From: Pleomorphomonas sp. PLEO
GTDB lineage: Bacteria; Pseudomonadota; Alphaproteobacteria; Rhizobiales; Pleomorphomonadaceae
Assembly (NCBI RefSeq): GCF_041320595.1
Contig: NZ_CP166625.1
Coordinates: forward strand, 2,057,501 to 2,121,500
DNA length: 64,000 bases
Direction of reading: 5' to 3'
Shown here: one piece after another, positions 24,202 to 32,010 of the stretch
Position numbering within the stretch: position 1 is the stretch's first letter
Layout of the letters: every line of letters begins with the position of its first letter
The notes under the pieces: model-generated
Databases searched by the model: none
Told to the model about the DNA's origin: nothing
The model's input: the letters and a program-made list of their open reading frames with translations, nothing else
Position numbers and translations under genes: made by a program

Positions 24202-24452
24202 GGGCGCCTCTCCAGCGCGGCAGCGGTTTCTTCTCGCACTTGCTTGATGTGCGCGGCCGTGATGCCGCCCTGGATGCGGAACCAATCCTCGGAGCCGGGT
24301 TTCAGTAGCCCCACTCGTTCCAGTCTGGCGACCATCGGCAGCGGCTCCATGCCAAACATGTCGGCAAGGGTGATCGCCATACGGCGCGTGAACATGCTTG
24401 CGCCGGCTTTGACCTGATGGAAGAGTTCGGCAAGGGCCTGATCGTCGGTCAT
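24198..24452 (-). CDS. Hypothetical phage protein, winged-helix-like
   Basis: This is an 84-residue protein. 'MTDDQALAELFHQVKAGASMFTRRMAITLADMFGMEPLPMVARLERVGLL' suggests a small helical DNA-binding fold, but no family is certain. ATG 24452 is preceded by GGAGGTAGG. Confidence 0.55.
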   Translation of the reverse strand: MTDDQALAELFHQVKAGASMFTRRMAITLADMFGMEPLPMVARLERVGLLKPGSEDWFRIQGGITAAHIKQVREETAAALERRP

Positions 24453-24625
24453 CCTACCTCCTTGTTCCATTCCCGCCGCGCCGGCCGAGAGAGGACTTTG
24501 TCCTGAATAAGGTGGATGGCGCTCCGAACTTCGGGAGCATCGTCCGGATGTTCGACAGGCAGCGCGCAAAACGCGTTCCAGAGAGCGATCGTCGCTTTGA
24601 TCACCGCTTTCTCTTGCTCGGTCAT
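24449..24625 (-). CDS. Small hypothetical phage protein
   Basis: This 58-residue, acidic, helical protein starts at ATG 24625 and overlaps both neighbours by 4 nt in the early operon. No motif is recognised; support comes from the regular ATGA tiling. Confidence 0.5.
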   Translation of the reverse strand: MTEQEKAVIKATIALWNAFCALPVEHPDDAPEVRSAIHLIQDKVLSRPARREWNKEVG

Positions 24626-24888
24626 CGGAGCCCTCCTGCCGTCTCGATCGCCGCGCGCTCGCATAGAAAGAAGGCGTTCTCGATCATCCTCTCCACACGC
24701 AAAGGATTGTGCTTGCCCTTGCGGTAGGTCCTGCGGAGCCGTGTAAGTCGGTGGCGCATGTGGGAAGGCACAAGGCGCCAGTGGTCGCCACAGACCCAAC
24801 GCTCGCCGTCCTGGATGGGTTGTTCGCCCTTCCGCTGGCCGCGCGTACGCTTGCAGAAAGGGACGCTGCAATGGATGCGATCGGTCAT
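24622..24888 (-). CDS. Small Cys/Arg-rich phage protein
   Basis: This 88-residue basic protein has a possible zinc site ('CSVPFCKRTRG', then 'WVCGDHW') and a strongly basic middle ('MRHRLTRLRRTYRKGKH'), suggesting nucleic-acid binding. It overlaps its neighbours by 4 nt. No named family. Confidence 0.6.
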   Translation of the reverse strand: MTDRIHCSVPFCKRTRGQRKGEQPIQDGERWVCGDHWRLVPSHMRHRLTRLRRTYRKGKHNPLRVERMIENAFFLCERAAIETAGGLR

Positions 24889-25049
24889 AGCTCCTTCCGC
24901 ATCGCTATCCAGCCGAGGACCGTCTCAAGGATCTCCCAGCCGTCGATCGGATCAGGCGCGTAGTGGCCGAGGGTGGCTCCGTGGCGCCGATCGGCATGAG
25001 CCGGGATGTACCGCTCGCCGTAGGGGAAGAGGACGCGGACGGTGGCCAT
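24885..25049 (-). CDS. Small hypothetical phage protein
   Basis: This 54-residue protein from ATG 25049 ('MATVRVLFPYGERYIPAHADR') shares its start base with the stop of the gene upstream. The function is unknown. Confidence 0.5.
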   Translation of the reverse strand: MATVRVLFPYGERYIPAHADRRHGATLGHYAPDPIDGWEILETVLGWIAMRKEL

Positions 25050-25573
25050 CAGCGCTTCCTCCTCTTGGGCCGGTGCGCCTGCCATGGCTCGCGCTTGTGC
25101 GTCCAGGGAGTCGCATCCTTGGTGGAGCGGACGTCTTTGAGAGGGCCGACGTATTCCTCCCTGGCTTTGCTGTAGGGCTTCAATTGGCGAGCATCCTCGA
25201 TCAGCTTGCCAACGCCGAGCGGCGACCGGTGGCCGACGTCAATATCGTAGGAGTCCACCCCGAGAGCCGTAGTGACGCATTGCCTGGCTTCCTCAACAGA
25301 GCAACCAAGGACACGAGCCATCTCCGCGGAAAGCCATTCGACGAGCGGGCGGATGTCATAACCAGCATCAATTGTCGCAACGAAAGCGATCTTAAGTTCT
25401 GGATCGCCTGCTATTCTCTTTCCCCACGCGACCAGAGATGTTTGATCATCGCCGCCGAGATCAACGCCGCCGTATAGCGGTTGGCCTTCCATGTGGAAGT
25501 CACTGATCTCCACCTCCTGGGCTTCATCGCCGATGTAGATTTTGGCTTTGCCGCCAGAGAAATTCTCAGCCAT
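25049..25573 (-). CDS. Hypothetical phage protein
   Basis: This is a 174-residue protein. 'LYGGVDLGGDDQTSLVAWGKRI' and 'ALGVDSYDIDVGHRS' stand out, and the C-terminus is Lys/Arg-rich. The 'GVDLGGDDQTS' segment recalls an RNase H-type first strand, but no full fold can be claimed. It is co-directional in the early operon. Confidence 0.55.
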   Translation of the reverse strand: MAENFSGGKAKIYIGDEAQEVEISDFHMEGQPLYGGVDLGGDDQTSLVAWGKRIAGDPELKIAFVATIDAGYDIRPLVEWLSAEMARVLGCSVEEARQCVTTALGVDSYDIDVGHRSPLGVGKLIEDARQLKPYSKAREEYVGPLKDVRSTKDATPWTHKREPWQAHRPKRRKR

Positions 25574-25791
25574 CACTTGCGCTCTCCATCCTCGACGGTG
25601 AACGTTGGAGGCTCCATCCGGCGGCCCAGCTTGATTGTGATCTGGTCGATCGAGTTCCAGTCGGGGCCGCGCTCGACGATGTCCTGGATCTCGCCAAGTT
25701 CTTCGATGCCGTAGACGGAATTCTTCGGCCCGGCGTCCGTGCGGTAGGCGATGGTGGCTGTCCACCGTTTCAGGGTGAGGATCTCAGCCAT
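25573..25791 (-). CDS. Small hypothetical phage protein
   Basis: This is a 72-residue protein ('MAEILTLKRWTATIAYRTDAG', 'GIEELGEIQDIVERGPDWNSID'), probably a small alpha/beta domain. It opens with the same MAEI start as the gene at 26793-27050. The function is unknown. Confidence 0.5.
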   Translation of the reverse strand: MAEILTLKRWTATIAYRTDAGPKNSVYGIEELGEIQDIVERGPDWNSIDQITIKLGRRMEPPTFTVEDGERK

Positions 25792-26242
25792 TGGCACCTC
25801 CAGCCGCAGCTATGGTCTGTCGCGCCATTTCGGTTATTCTGCTGAGATCGCAATCTGCTATCTCTATGTAGACGAGCGCCTCCATGATCTCGGCCAGATA
25901 GATCGCATCAACGCGCGGGGTTTCCGACAACCCATTCTCGAGATAATAGGCAAGTTCTTCAGCGCTCCCGTAGGAGGTGAGGCTGCCGGACAGGATGGAC
26001 CCGCATCCTGCGCAGAACGGCATGGAGTCATGATCGGTGCACCAACCGCCATCTAGGATGTATTCCCGGCGGCGGCGGCGATCGTGGCGCCGCAGGTTCC
26101 TGACCTTGTAGTTGCCGCAGTCTGGGCACCAATCGTCACCTTGGTCGCCGTCCGGAGTTGATATCCAATGACAGGGCTTCGTCTCTTGGGCTACTTTGGA
26201 CAGTTGCCATGCAAGGTCGCGCAGAATCTTGGGCTCACGCAT
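25784..26242 (-). CDS. Phage protein with two Cys-pair zinc motifs
   Basis: This is a 152-residue protein. 'WCPDCGNYKVRNLRRHDRRRR' and 'FCAGCGSILSG' form a likely zinc ribbon around a basic loop; the C-terminal third is acidic and helical. Nucleic-acid binding is probable, but the role is unknown. It overlaps both neighbours by 8 nt. Confidence 0.6.
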   Translation of the reverse strand: MREPKILRDLAWQLSKVAQETKPCHWISTPDGDQGDDWCPDCGNYKVRNLRRHDRRRRREYILDGGWCTDHDSMPFCAGCGSILSGSLTSYGSAEELAYYLENGLSETPRVDAIYLAEIMEALVYIEIADCDLSRITEMARQTIAAAGGANG

Positions 26243-26486
26243 CTGGCACCTCCCCGACTTCGACCATGATGGGCGGGTGCTCGGCGCCGAGGATACGGAC
26301 ATGCACCGGGGCTCCGCCCATGAGGGCAAGGATCTCGGCTGGCGTTGGCAGCCATGCCGTGACCATGCACGGCGTACCGGGACCGTTGACGGTGTCATTG
26401 ATGGTTTCGTCGCGGACAGGGAGCCCGAGATAGCCCTGCGACTTGCCGAGGACGCGCGTGGCGCCAGAGACGCGGCCAATCTGCAT
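26235..26486 (-). CDS. Small hypothetical phage protein
   Basis: This 83-residue protein from ATG 26486 (GGGAG 9 nt upstream) contains 'LPTPAEILALMGGAPVHVRIL', a short beta-rich protein. No family is recognised. Confidence 0.5.
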   Translation of the reverse strand: MQIGRVSGATRVLGKSQGYLGLPVRDETINDTVNGPGTPCMVTAWLPTPAEILALMGGAPVHVRILGAEHPPIMVEVGEVPDA

Positions 26487-26488
26487 GA

Positions 26489-26800
26489 TCAAGCGCTCCC
26501 TTCGGTCTTTACGTGCTTCATCTCGTAGTCGCGGATGAAGCCGGCGAGTTCGCGCTCGATGAGATCGACCTTGCGCAGGTCGGCTTCCGTCGGCTCATCG
26601 CCTTCATCGAACACGCACATCAGCGAGGCGAACAGGTGATGGGCGCCGCCGAAGAAAGCCGCCCTCATCTCTTCGAGCCGCTCTGCTGGGGTGTTGAGCG
26701 GGATGGCGGCGAGGCGGAGTCCATTCCAGCCGGCTTCAACTAACCGGCCTTCTTCGATGAGCTTCGCCGTCAAGCGTTCCAGGTGGGTGCGATCAGCCAC
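26489..26800 (-). CDS. Hypothetical phage protein, GTG start
   Basis: This 103-residue protein is read from GTG 26800, which follows GAGGAGGA; no suitable ATG exists. It is helical and acidic ('LERLTAKLIEEGRLVEAGW', 'KVDLIERELAGFIRDYE'). It lies in the early operon; the function is unknown. Confidence 0.55.
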   Translation of the reverse strand: MADRTHLERLTAKLIEEGRLVEAGWNGLRLAAIPLNTPAERLEEMRAAFFGGAHHLFASLMCVFDEGDEPTEADLRKVDLIERELAGFIRDYEMKHVKTEGSA

Positions 26801-27050
26801 GACGTTCCTCCTCCTCGGCGAGATGGTCGGCCACCTCGTAATCGAAGTCGGCGCGCACCAGCCGGGCATTGCTCCTGGTGACCATGGCATCCTCGGCGCA
26901 TGGGATTAGATCGGCCTCCTCATCAAGGGCCGCCGCGATGCGCTCGCGCTCCGCAAGGATGGCTTTGGCAATCGCCTCAAACGTGCCAGCCTCGTATGCG
27001 GCCTTCGCGACATCTCGCACGTTGTCGGGGATGAGGGAGATCTCAGCCAT
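26793..27050 (-). CDS. Small hypothetical phage protein
   Basis: This 85-residue helical protein ('DVAKAAYEAGTFEAIAKAILAE') overlaps both neighbours by 8 nt. No motif is recognised. Confidence 0.5.
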   Translation of the reverse strand: MAEISLIPDNVRDVAKAAYEAGTFEAIAKAILAERERIAAALDEEADLIPCAEDAMVTRSNARLVRADFDYEVADHLAEEEERRG

Positions 27051-27639
27051 TGCCACTCTCCTTCAGAGCGGCGAGAGCGGCATCGCGCGCTGCGTTGAGA
27101 TCTGCCATCAGCGCGTTGCTGCCGCCGACGTCCGGATGGCGCTTGCGAGCGAGCGTCCGATACGCATTTTCAATAGTCGCTGTGCTGATGTTGAGTGCCG
27201 GAACGGTGCGTAGCTCCAAGACATCGCGCCAATCGCGATTTCCGGGCGCCGGCAGTGCTGCGGTGAAGCCGCGGAACGTGGCGCGCACCAGGGCAAGAGT
27301 GCCGTGGCGCAGCTCGACCCGCCGTGCCTCGAGCACGTGGTGGATCGCCTGCAGGTTGGAGGCTGGCGTATCGTAACGATCGACTGGGATGCATCGCTGC
27401 TCGCCATCCCAGACGAACCACACCGCGACGCCGGGATCGGTAGGCTTATCCGCGCCGAGCGAGACGTTCGACGACAACACGACGTTCTCCACGCGTTTGC
27501 CGCTGTCGGTTCCAAACAGGCGAAGGCTGTCCTGCACGTTCTTCAGCGCGGCGGGGAGCGTGGTGCGGAACTGGCCTTTCTCGCGGCGGGTGGCGCGCGG
27601 GAAGCTGTCGGGCCAGGAGAGAGGATAGGCGGCGGTCAT
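27043..27639 (-). CDS. Phage J-domain (DnaJ-like) protein
   Basis: This is a 198-residue protein. The C-terminal 45 residues read 'TATIENAYRTLARKRHPD' then 'VGGS...MADLNAARDAAL', which is helix II, the HPD tripeptide (about 168-170) and helix III of a J domain. The N-terminal 150 residues are a different, possibly RusA-like or DNA-binding region that I cannot name. J domains stimulate Hsp70 ATPase, so the protein may recruit host DnaK to a phage target, for example a replication or repressor complex. The HPD motif is clear; the target is inference. Confidence 0.7.
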   Translation of the reverse strand: MTAAYPLSWPDSFPRATRREKGQFRTTLPAALKNVQDSLRLFGTDSGKRVENVVLSSNVSLGADKPTDPGVAVWFVWDGEQRCIPVDRYDTPASNLQAIHHVLEARRVELRHGTLALVRATFRGFTAALPAPGNRDWRDVLELRTVPALNISTATIENAYRTLARKRHPDVGGSNALMADLNAARDAALAALKESGNG

Positions 27640-27803
27640 GTTTTCTCCTTCTCCTTCGACGCTTCGCCATCGACGCGCTTGACCTTGACGATCAGCGCCA
27701 TGGGCTCCAAGCGCCGGACTTCATCGCGGGCGGCGCGCGGCGTCGGTGTCGAGATCTCGCGGACGTCGATAGTCGTGAAGACGCGGAAGATGGGCTCAGA
27801 CAT
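27636..27803 (-). CDS. Small hypothetical phage protein
   Basis: This 55-residue protein from ATG 27803 ('SEPIFRVFTTIDVREIS') has a basic C-terminus and overlaps both neighbours. The function is unknown. Confidence 0.5.
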   Translation of the reverse strand: MSEPIFRVFTTIDVREISTPTPRAARDEVRRLEPMALIVKVKRVDGEASKEKEKT

Positions 27804-28119
27804 CGGTGGGCTCCTTCGCGGGCTCACTCGGCTGGATAACGTCTCGGATGGCTATCCACCGCTTGAAGATCTCTTCGGCCTCGGCGCGAAGCTTTTGCCC
27901 AACAGCCGGCGCATAGATCTCGAGGCTCTTCGTCAGGCTGACGGAGATATGCAGTAAGTCATGGATGAGCCCGTTGAGCGTTCCCACCGTTGCTTCGGCG
28001 CGCTCCGCCCGATCGGCCATCGCCTCCAGATCTTCGATCCAGACGGAAACTGCTCGGCAGCCGGTCTTCTTGCCGCGTTCGATATCGGCCGCTATGCGCG
28101 GTGGTAGGGGCTTAGCCAT
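27796..28119 (-). CDS. Hypothetical phage coiled-coil protein
   Basis: This is a 107-residue protein. The centre ('WIEDLEAMADRAERAEATVGTLNGLIHDL') is likely a coiled coil, and the C-terminus is rich in Pro and Glu. No family is recognised. It overlaps both neighbours by 8 nt. Confidence 0.5.
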   Translation of the reverse strand: MAKPLPPRIAADIERGKKTGCRAVSVWIEDLEAMADRAERAEATVGTLNGLIHDLLHISVSLTKSLEIYAPAVGQKLRAEAEEIFKRWIAIRDVIQPSEPAKEPTDV

Positions 28120-28633
28120 TACTGCCTCCAAGGTAGAATCCCATGTGGTTGAGGAGGGCACCGATCTTCGCCGCCTGCTTCTGTGCGGAGCGGTCGATCT
28201 TCTCGATGCCTTTGGTGATCTCGCCTTGTGCCTCTCCCCACGCCAGAAGGCGCGTCACGGCCTTGTCGGCATAGGAGCCTGCCACCAGGACCAGCACGGG
28301 GTTCTCGCCGCTGGTGATGCTCTGGAGCCAGTAGAGGATGGCATACAGCGCCTTCAGGCCCGGCTGGTCGTGGAGTTCGGCCAGCACCAGATCCTGCAGC
28401 TTGGCGAGGCGCCGGCGAACCCGATAGCACTCCATCTCGTCGTAATCCGAGAACGGCTCCCAGAACGCGATGTGGAGCCAGAGCCTGACCTCGACCAGCT
28501 TGGCGAAGTCGTGCTTGTTCGTGACGCCGCCGATCCGGTTGAGGCAGGAGAAGCTGTTGCCCATGGAGAGCGAGGCCAGCATGCGTGCAGGCAAGGCGAG
28601 CTCGATGCGGCGGGTTTCGGAGAGATGGATCAT
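28112..28633 (-). CDS. Hypothetical phage protein
   Basis: This 173-residue, mostly helical protein carries 'IHLSETRRIELALPARMLASL', 'AKLVEVRLWLHIAFWEPFSDYDEMECYRVRRRL' (in two parts around a Tyr/Glu-rich bend) and 'SAQKQAAKIGALLNHMGF'. It lies between the coiled-coil gene and the helicase gene with 4-8 nt overlaps. No family is recognised. Confidence 0.55.
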   Translation of the reverse strand: MIHLSETRRIELALPARMLASLSMGNSFSCLNRIGGVTNKHDFAKLVEVRLWLHIAFWEPFSDYDEMECYRVRRRLAKLQDLVLAELHDQPGLKALYAILYWLQSITSGENPVLVLVAGSYADKAVTRLLAWGEAQGEITKGIEKIDRSAQKQAAKIGALLNHMGFYLGGSNG

Positions 28634-29733
28634 CGAACCACCGTCACCTTCTCCGCAGCGCGGGTGACGGCCGTATAGAGCCAGCGTGCATGATCGGCCC
28701 GGAACGACCGACTTTCATCGAAGACGATGACGTCATCCCACTGCGATCCCTGCGCTTTATGGACCGTGAGCGCATAGCCGAAGTCGAACTCGTCGAAGCG
28801 GGCGCGCTCATACCAGGGAAGCTCGCGCTCGGTGCCTTCGAAGAAAGCGCGGTGGACCGTGACTTCGACGCCTTGCTGGACCATACCCGCGTCGATCGGC
28901 AGCACGATCATGATGATGGCTTCATCGTCGGAGTCGACGATCTTCGCCACTTCCCAGAGGCCTCCATTGAGCAACCCCTTATCGCGGTTGTTCTTCAGGC
29001 AGACGATGCGTTCGCCAACGGTTGGCCAAAAGGAGTCGATACCCTTGAGGCGACGGATCTTCTGGTTGTTCTCGGTCCTGGTGCGGTTGAGGCCGCAAAG
29101 CACTTGGTCGGCAGCGAGCACTTCCTTGCGCCCGATAATGCCGGTCGGGATAACGCGACTCTCGCCATAGGCGCCGAACCCGACAGCGCGCCCTTCGCGG
29201 ATGTCCATGGACATGCGAATGATCGGGTTCTCGGCGGCCTGCCGGTGGACATCGGTGAGCATGAAGTCCGGCTCGTGCTTGGTGAAGAAGCCTTCGCTCT
29301 TGACCGGCGGAAGCTGGCCAGGATCACCCAGCACCAGCACGGGCACGCCAAACGACAGCAGATCCTTGCCGAGGTCTTCGCCCACCATCGAGACTTCGTC
29401 GATGATGACCAGCGCCGACGATCGGATATGAGACTCCCGGTTGATCACGAACTCGGTCACGCCGGGGACATCCTCCCGCGGCTTGTAGATCATCGAATGG
29501 ATGGTTGAGGCGTGCTCGCAGCCCTTGGACCTGAGTACCAAGGCAGCCTTGCCGGTGAAGGCGCCAAAAGTCACCTTGCCCTTCACGTCTTCAGCGATGC
29601 GCTTGGCGAGCGTCGTCTTGCCTGTGCCGGCGAACCCGCCGAGGTAGAACCATGGCTTCTGGCCGCGGTTCTTCTTCAGCCACTTGCTGACGGCCTTCAG
29701 AGCGGCGTCTTGCTGAGCGGAGGGGGTGATCAT
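28630..29733 (-). CDS. RecD/Dda-like superfamily 1 DNA helicase
   Basis: This is a 367-residue helicase from ATG 29733. Walker A is 'GGFAGTGKTT' (32-41), motif II 'VIIDEVSMV', motif III 'LGDPGQLPPV', and motifs V/VI are 'YALTVHKAQGSQWDDVIVF' and 'WLYTAVTRA' near the C-terminus. This is the short SF1B (Pif1/RecD2/Dda) pattern, 5'-to-3' in characterised members. It probably serves phage replication or recombination alongside the RecE/RecT-like proteins of the same operon. Confidence 0.85.
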   Translation of the reverse strand: MITPSAQQDAALKAVSKWLKKNRGQKPWFYLGGFAGTGKTTLAKRIAEDVKGKVTFGAFTGKAALVLRSKGCEHASTIHSMIYKPREDVPGVTEFVINRESHIRSSALVIIDEVSMVGEDLGKDLLSFGVPVLVLGDPGQLPPVKSEGFFTKHEPDFMLTDVHRQAAENPIIRMSMDIREGRAVGFGAYGESRVIPTGIIGRKEVLAADQVLCGLNRTRTENNQKIRRLKGIDSFWPTVGERIVCLKNNRDKGLLNGGLWEVAKIVDSDDEAIIMIVLPIDAGMVQQGVEVTVHRAFFEGTERELPWYERARFDEFDFGYALTVHKAQGSQWDDVIVFDESRSFRADHARWLYTAVTRAAEKVTVVR

Positions 29734-29969
29734 GCCGGCACCAGCCGATCTACCGAGAACCAGGCGCGCTGCTCCTGATGCCCGTTCCACCACGAGACTT
29801 CGTAGCTGATGCCGAAGGAGATGCTGACACAGGTGACGACGCCAGGAGTGCCCTCGCATCCATCGATCCGCACAGTTTCACCGACGATGAAATGCACGGC
29901 ATAGTATCGTTGGCCGGCCTTTGGCGTCTCGACGGCGGTTGGCGTCGGGGATGAGAAGAAGCCAGTCAT
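29730..29969 (-). CDS. Small hypothetical phage protein
   Basis: This 79-residue protein is beta-rich, with 'GQRYYAVHFIVGETVRIDG' and 'SYEVSWWNGHQEQRAWFSVDRL', similar in look to short SH3-like phage proteins. It overlaps both neighbours by 4 nt. The function is unknown. Confidence 0.5.
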   Translation of the reverse strand: MTGFFSSPTPTAVETPKAGQRYYAVHFIVGETVRIDGCEGTPGVVTCVSISFGISYEVSWWNGHQEQRAWFSVDRLVPA

Positions 29970-30577
29970 GCCTCCACCTCGTCGTCGACATGATCGATGT
30001 TGGACTTAGCGGCGCTGAAGGCGCAGGCCACGACCCAAGGGTTCTTCGACCATGCTCCTAGGCCGTTTTCCGCTTCCCACAGATGCATGCATCGAACCTG
30101 AGCAGAGACGTTTGTCCCCATGCCCTGCTGATAGGGAGGCGCTTCCGCAATGGCGTCCGCCTCACTGAGGTCCTGAAGCCGCTGAATGCGAACTTCGGTC
30201 ACCAGCAGCGTGAGGCGGGACGCCCAGCGGGGCATGTGAGTTGATGGGCGGAGCTTGCCGAAAGACCACAGAGGATTGCGGCGCTCAGGATCGGCCTCAT
30301 AGGTAATCTTGGATCGGTCATCGGCTAGATGCCGTGGTGCAAGGCAATCGTTTGTGTGCAGCGTACGCCACGTCTCGCGCGCCCAAAGGTGATCGCCGAC
30401 GGCGATCCGCGTCACAAGCGGCGTCTCGGTGCCAGGCTCATAGGAAGCCCACCAATCGACATCGCGCTCGTAGGCATCGAGGGGCTGCGGCGTCAATACC
30501 AGTCGCTTCTGCGTCTTGCGGCCGTCGAGGATGGCGCGGACTTCGAAGTCCTTGAGGGGGATGGGATGGTCAGCCAT
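29966..30577 (-). CDS. ASCH/PUA-like phage protein
   Basis: This is a 203-residue protein. 'EVRAILDGRKTQKRLVLTPQP' with 'AVGDHLWARETWR' is the common opening of phage ASCH-domain proteins. It is followed by a beta-rich middle ('RLTLLVTEVRIQRLQDLSE') and the 'W..NPWVVACAF' ending. ASCH domains are PUA-like folds thought to bind RNA or modified nucleotides. A second ASCH-like gene lies at 35,390. Confidence 0.7.
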   Translation of the reverse strand: MADHPIPLKDFEVRAILDGRKTQKRLVLTPQPLDAYERDVDWWASYEPGTETPLVTRIAVGDHLWARETWRTLHTNDCLAPRHLADDRSKITYEADPERRNPLWSFGKLRPSTHMPRWASRLTLLVTEVRIQRLQDLSEADAIAEAPPYQQGMGTNVSAQVRCMHLWEAENGLGAWSKNPWVVACAFSAAKSNIDHVDDEVEA

Positions 30578-30944
30578 CACGCGCTACCTCCTCCAGAACC
30601 TTCTTGATCTTGGTTTGAATAAGGGAAACGCGTTGCGCGCTTCCGCCGAGATACGCCGTAACCGGCGGGATCTCGTTGATCACGCTGGCAAGCTCCAAAG
30701 CCATAGTGTCGAGGTCTAGAGGAGGCCGAGGGGCGTCCATACGGGCGATCATCTTGTCGGCAAGGCGATATGCCTCATCGACAGCCGAGTCAGCCGGGCC
30801 GTAATGGCTGATCACCGCCGGAAGTGCATTTCCCGCAAACCAAGCGCGGCACGACATGCCACTATCGTGTGTGACAGGGCTACCGACGAGAACTCGTTTC
30901 GGATCAGGAAAGGCCATACCGCCATCGTTGATCTTGTTGCTCAT
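30570..30944 (-). CDS. Hypothetical phage protein
   Basis: This 124-residue protein from ATG 30944 has 'GGMAFP...GSPVTHDSGMSCRAWFAGNALPAVI', a pattern I have seen in small phage early proteins of unknown role, followed by a helical C-terminus. It overlaps neighbours by 4-8 nt. Confidence 0.55.
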   Translation of the reverse strand: MSNKINDGGMAFPDPKRVLVGSPVTHDSGMSCRAWFAGNALPAVISHYGPADSAVDEAYRLADKMIARMDAPRPPLDLDTMALELASVINEIPPVTAYLGGSAQRVSLIQTKIKKVLEEVARDG

Positions 30945-31747
30945 GCCGTAGCTCCTAGAGCTGCCGCTGGCGCCCACTTCTCGAAATCGGCTTCGATCTG
31001 GGCGTAGTTGATGGGATGTTGGGCTCGGAGATTGAGCGGGCGGGAGCCAACGACGTAGTGACCGCGCCGATCGGTTGGAGTGATCCACTTGCCATCAAGC
31101 CAGCGCTGCCGATGGACATGCAGCGTCTTGAAGTCCATGGAGGTAATCTCTCCACGCTTCTCCAGGAGGATGCAGAGCTTGATGGCGCTGATCTTCCATT
31201 CCGACAGTGTAGATGGTGCCGAGGCGCCGGCTACGACATCAGGCACATAGGCCGGCAACTTGCACCGCTCCGCCGGCATCTGGTCGCGCCAGCCATTGCG
31301 ATAACCATCTTCCGACCACCGGGTGTCTGGAAGACCAGGGCTGAATGGGAAGCAATCCGGCGCCTTCAGCTTGAAGCGCTCATAGCGATATCGCTGCTCG
31401 AAGGTTGCGGCGTCATGCTGCTCGATGACGGCGAGCCCGAGATACCCCGCGATCGTCACCATTTCCGGCGTCTTGTGGCCGTACGGGATCAGCACAGCGA
31501 GGAAGTCTGGACCGACGACGCCGCCGTTCCAGCGCTGGTGAACGTGGTCGACGGCCTGGATCAACACCTTCGCGTTGAGGACCAGCTTGGCTTCGATCCC
31601 GACCTGAGCGCCATCATCCCTGACCAGGATGAGGTCAAACCCGTCGGTCTCCGGATAAGGAGTCCAACCCTCCGGCAGCGCCGCTATGAACGCGGTGCAG
31701 AGGTCGGACTCCTTGGCGAAGGAGGCCTTGAGGGATACGAGCTTCAT
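30941..31747 (-). CDS. Putative PD-(D/E)XK nuclease-like phage protein
   Basis: This is a 268-residue protein. Near the N-terminus 'GFDLILVRDDG' followed by 'GIEAKLVLN' gives Asp, a beta hairpin and E-x-K, the usual core of PD-(D/E)XK nucleases. 'AVDHVHQRWNG' and 'LAVLIPYG' continue an alpha/beta fold. The C-terminal half looks like a winged-helix unit ('EKRGEITSMDFKTLHVHRQRW'). It could be a nuclease or an inactive relative; no family name is certain. Confidence 0.55.
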   Translation of the reverse strand: MKLVSLKASFAKESDLCTAFIAALPEGWTPYPETDGFDLILVRDDGAQVGIEAKLVLNAKVLIQAVDHVHQRWNGGVVGPDFLAVLIPYGHKTPEMVTIAGYLGLAVIEQHDAATFEQRYRYERFKLKAPDCFPFSPGLPDTRWSEDGYRNGWRDQMPAERCKLPAYVPDVVAGASAPSTLSEWKISAIKLCILLEKRGEITSMDFKTLHVHRQRWLDGKWITPTDRRGHYVVGSRPLNLRAQHPINYAQIEADFEKWAPAAALGATA

Positions 31748-32010
31748 GCTCGCCCCTCCGGCGTTGTCCGCGCAAGGTTGAGCCTTGCTGCTGTTGTCTT
31801 AGCCTCCTTTGCGACATTCCTCGTCGCGGTGAACAAGACGCGATCGATGCAGGCGGCGTCCCCGCCTGTGGCAAAACCGATAGTCCGGCCAAGCGCCGCC
31901 GCTAGATCGGTAATCATATCGGCGTACGGAAGTCGGCGGTCGCTGGCCTGATCGGCACGAATAGCCTCTTCCGAGCAAATGGCGGCGAGTTCGTCGTGAA
32001 AGGTGCTCAT
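31744..32010 (-). CDS. Hypothetical phage protein
   Basis: This is an 88-residue protein ('STFHDELAAICSEEAIRADQ', 'AALGRTIGFATGGDAACID'). Helical, no motif recognised; coupled to both neighbours by 4-nt overlaps. Confidence 0.5.
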   Translation of the reverse strand: MSTFHDELAAICSEEAIRADQASDRRLPYADMITDLAAALGRTIGFATGGDAACIDRVLFTATRNVAKEAKTTAARLNLARTTPEGRA

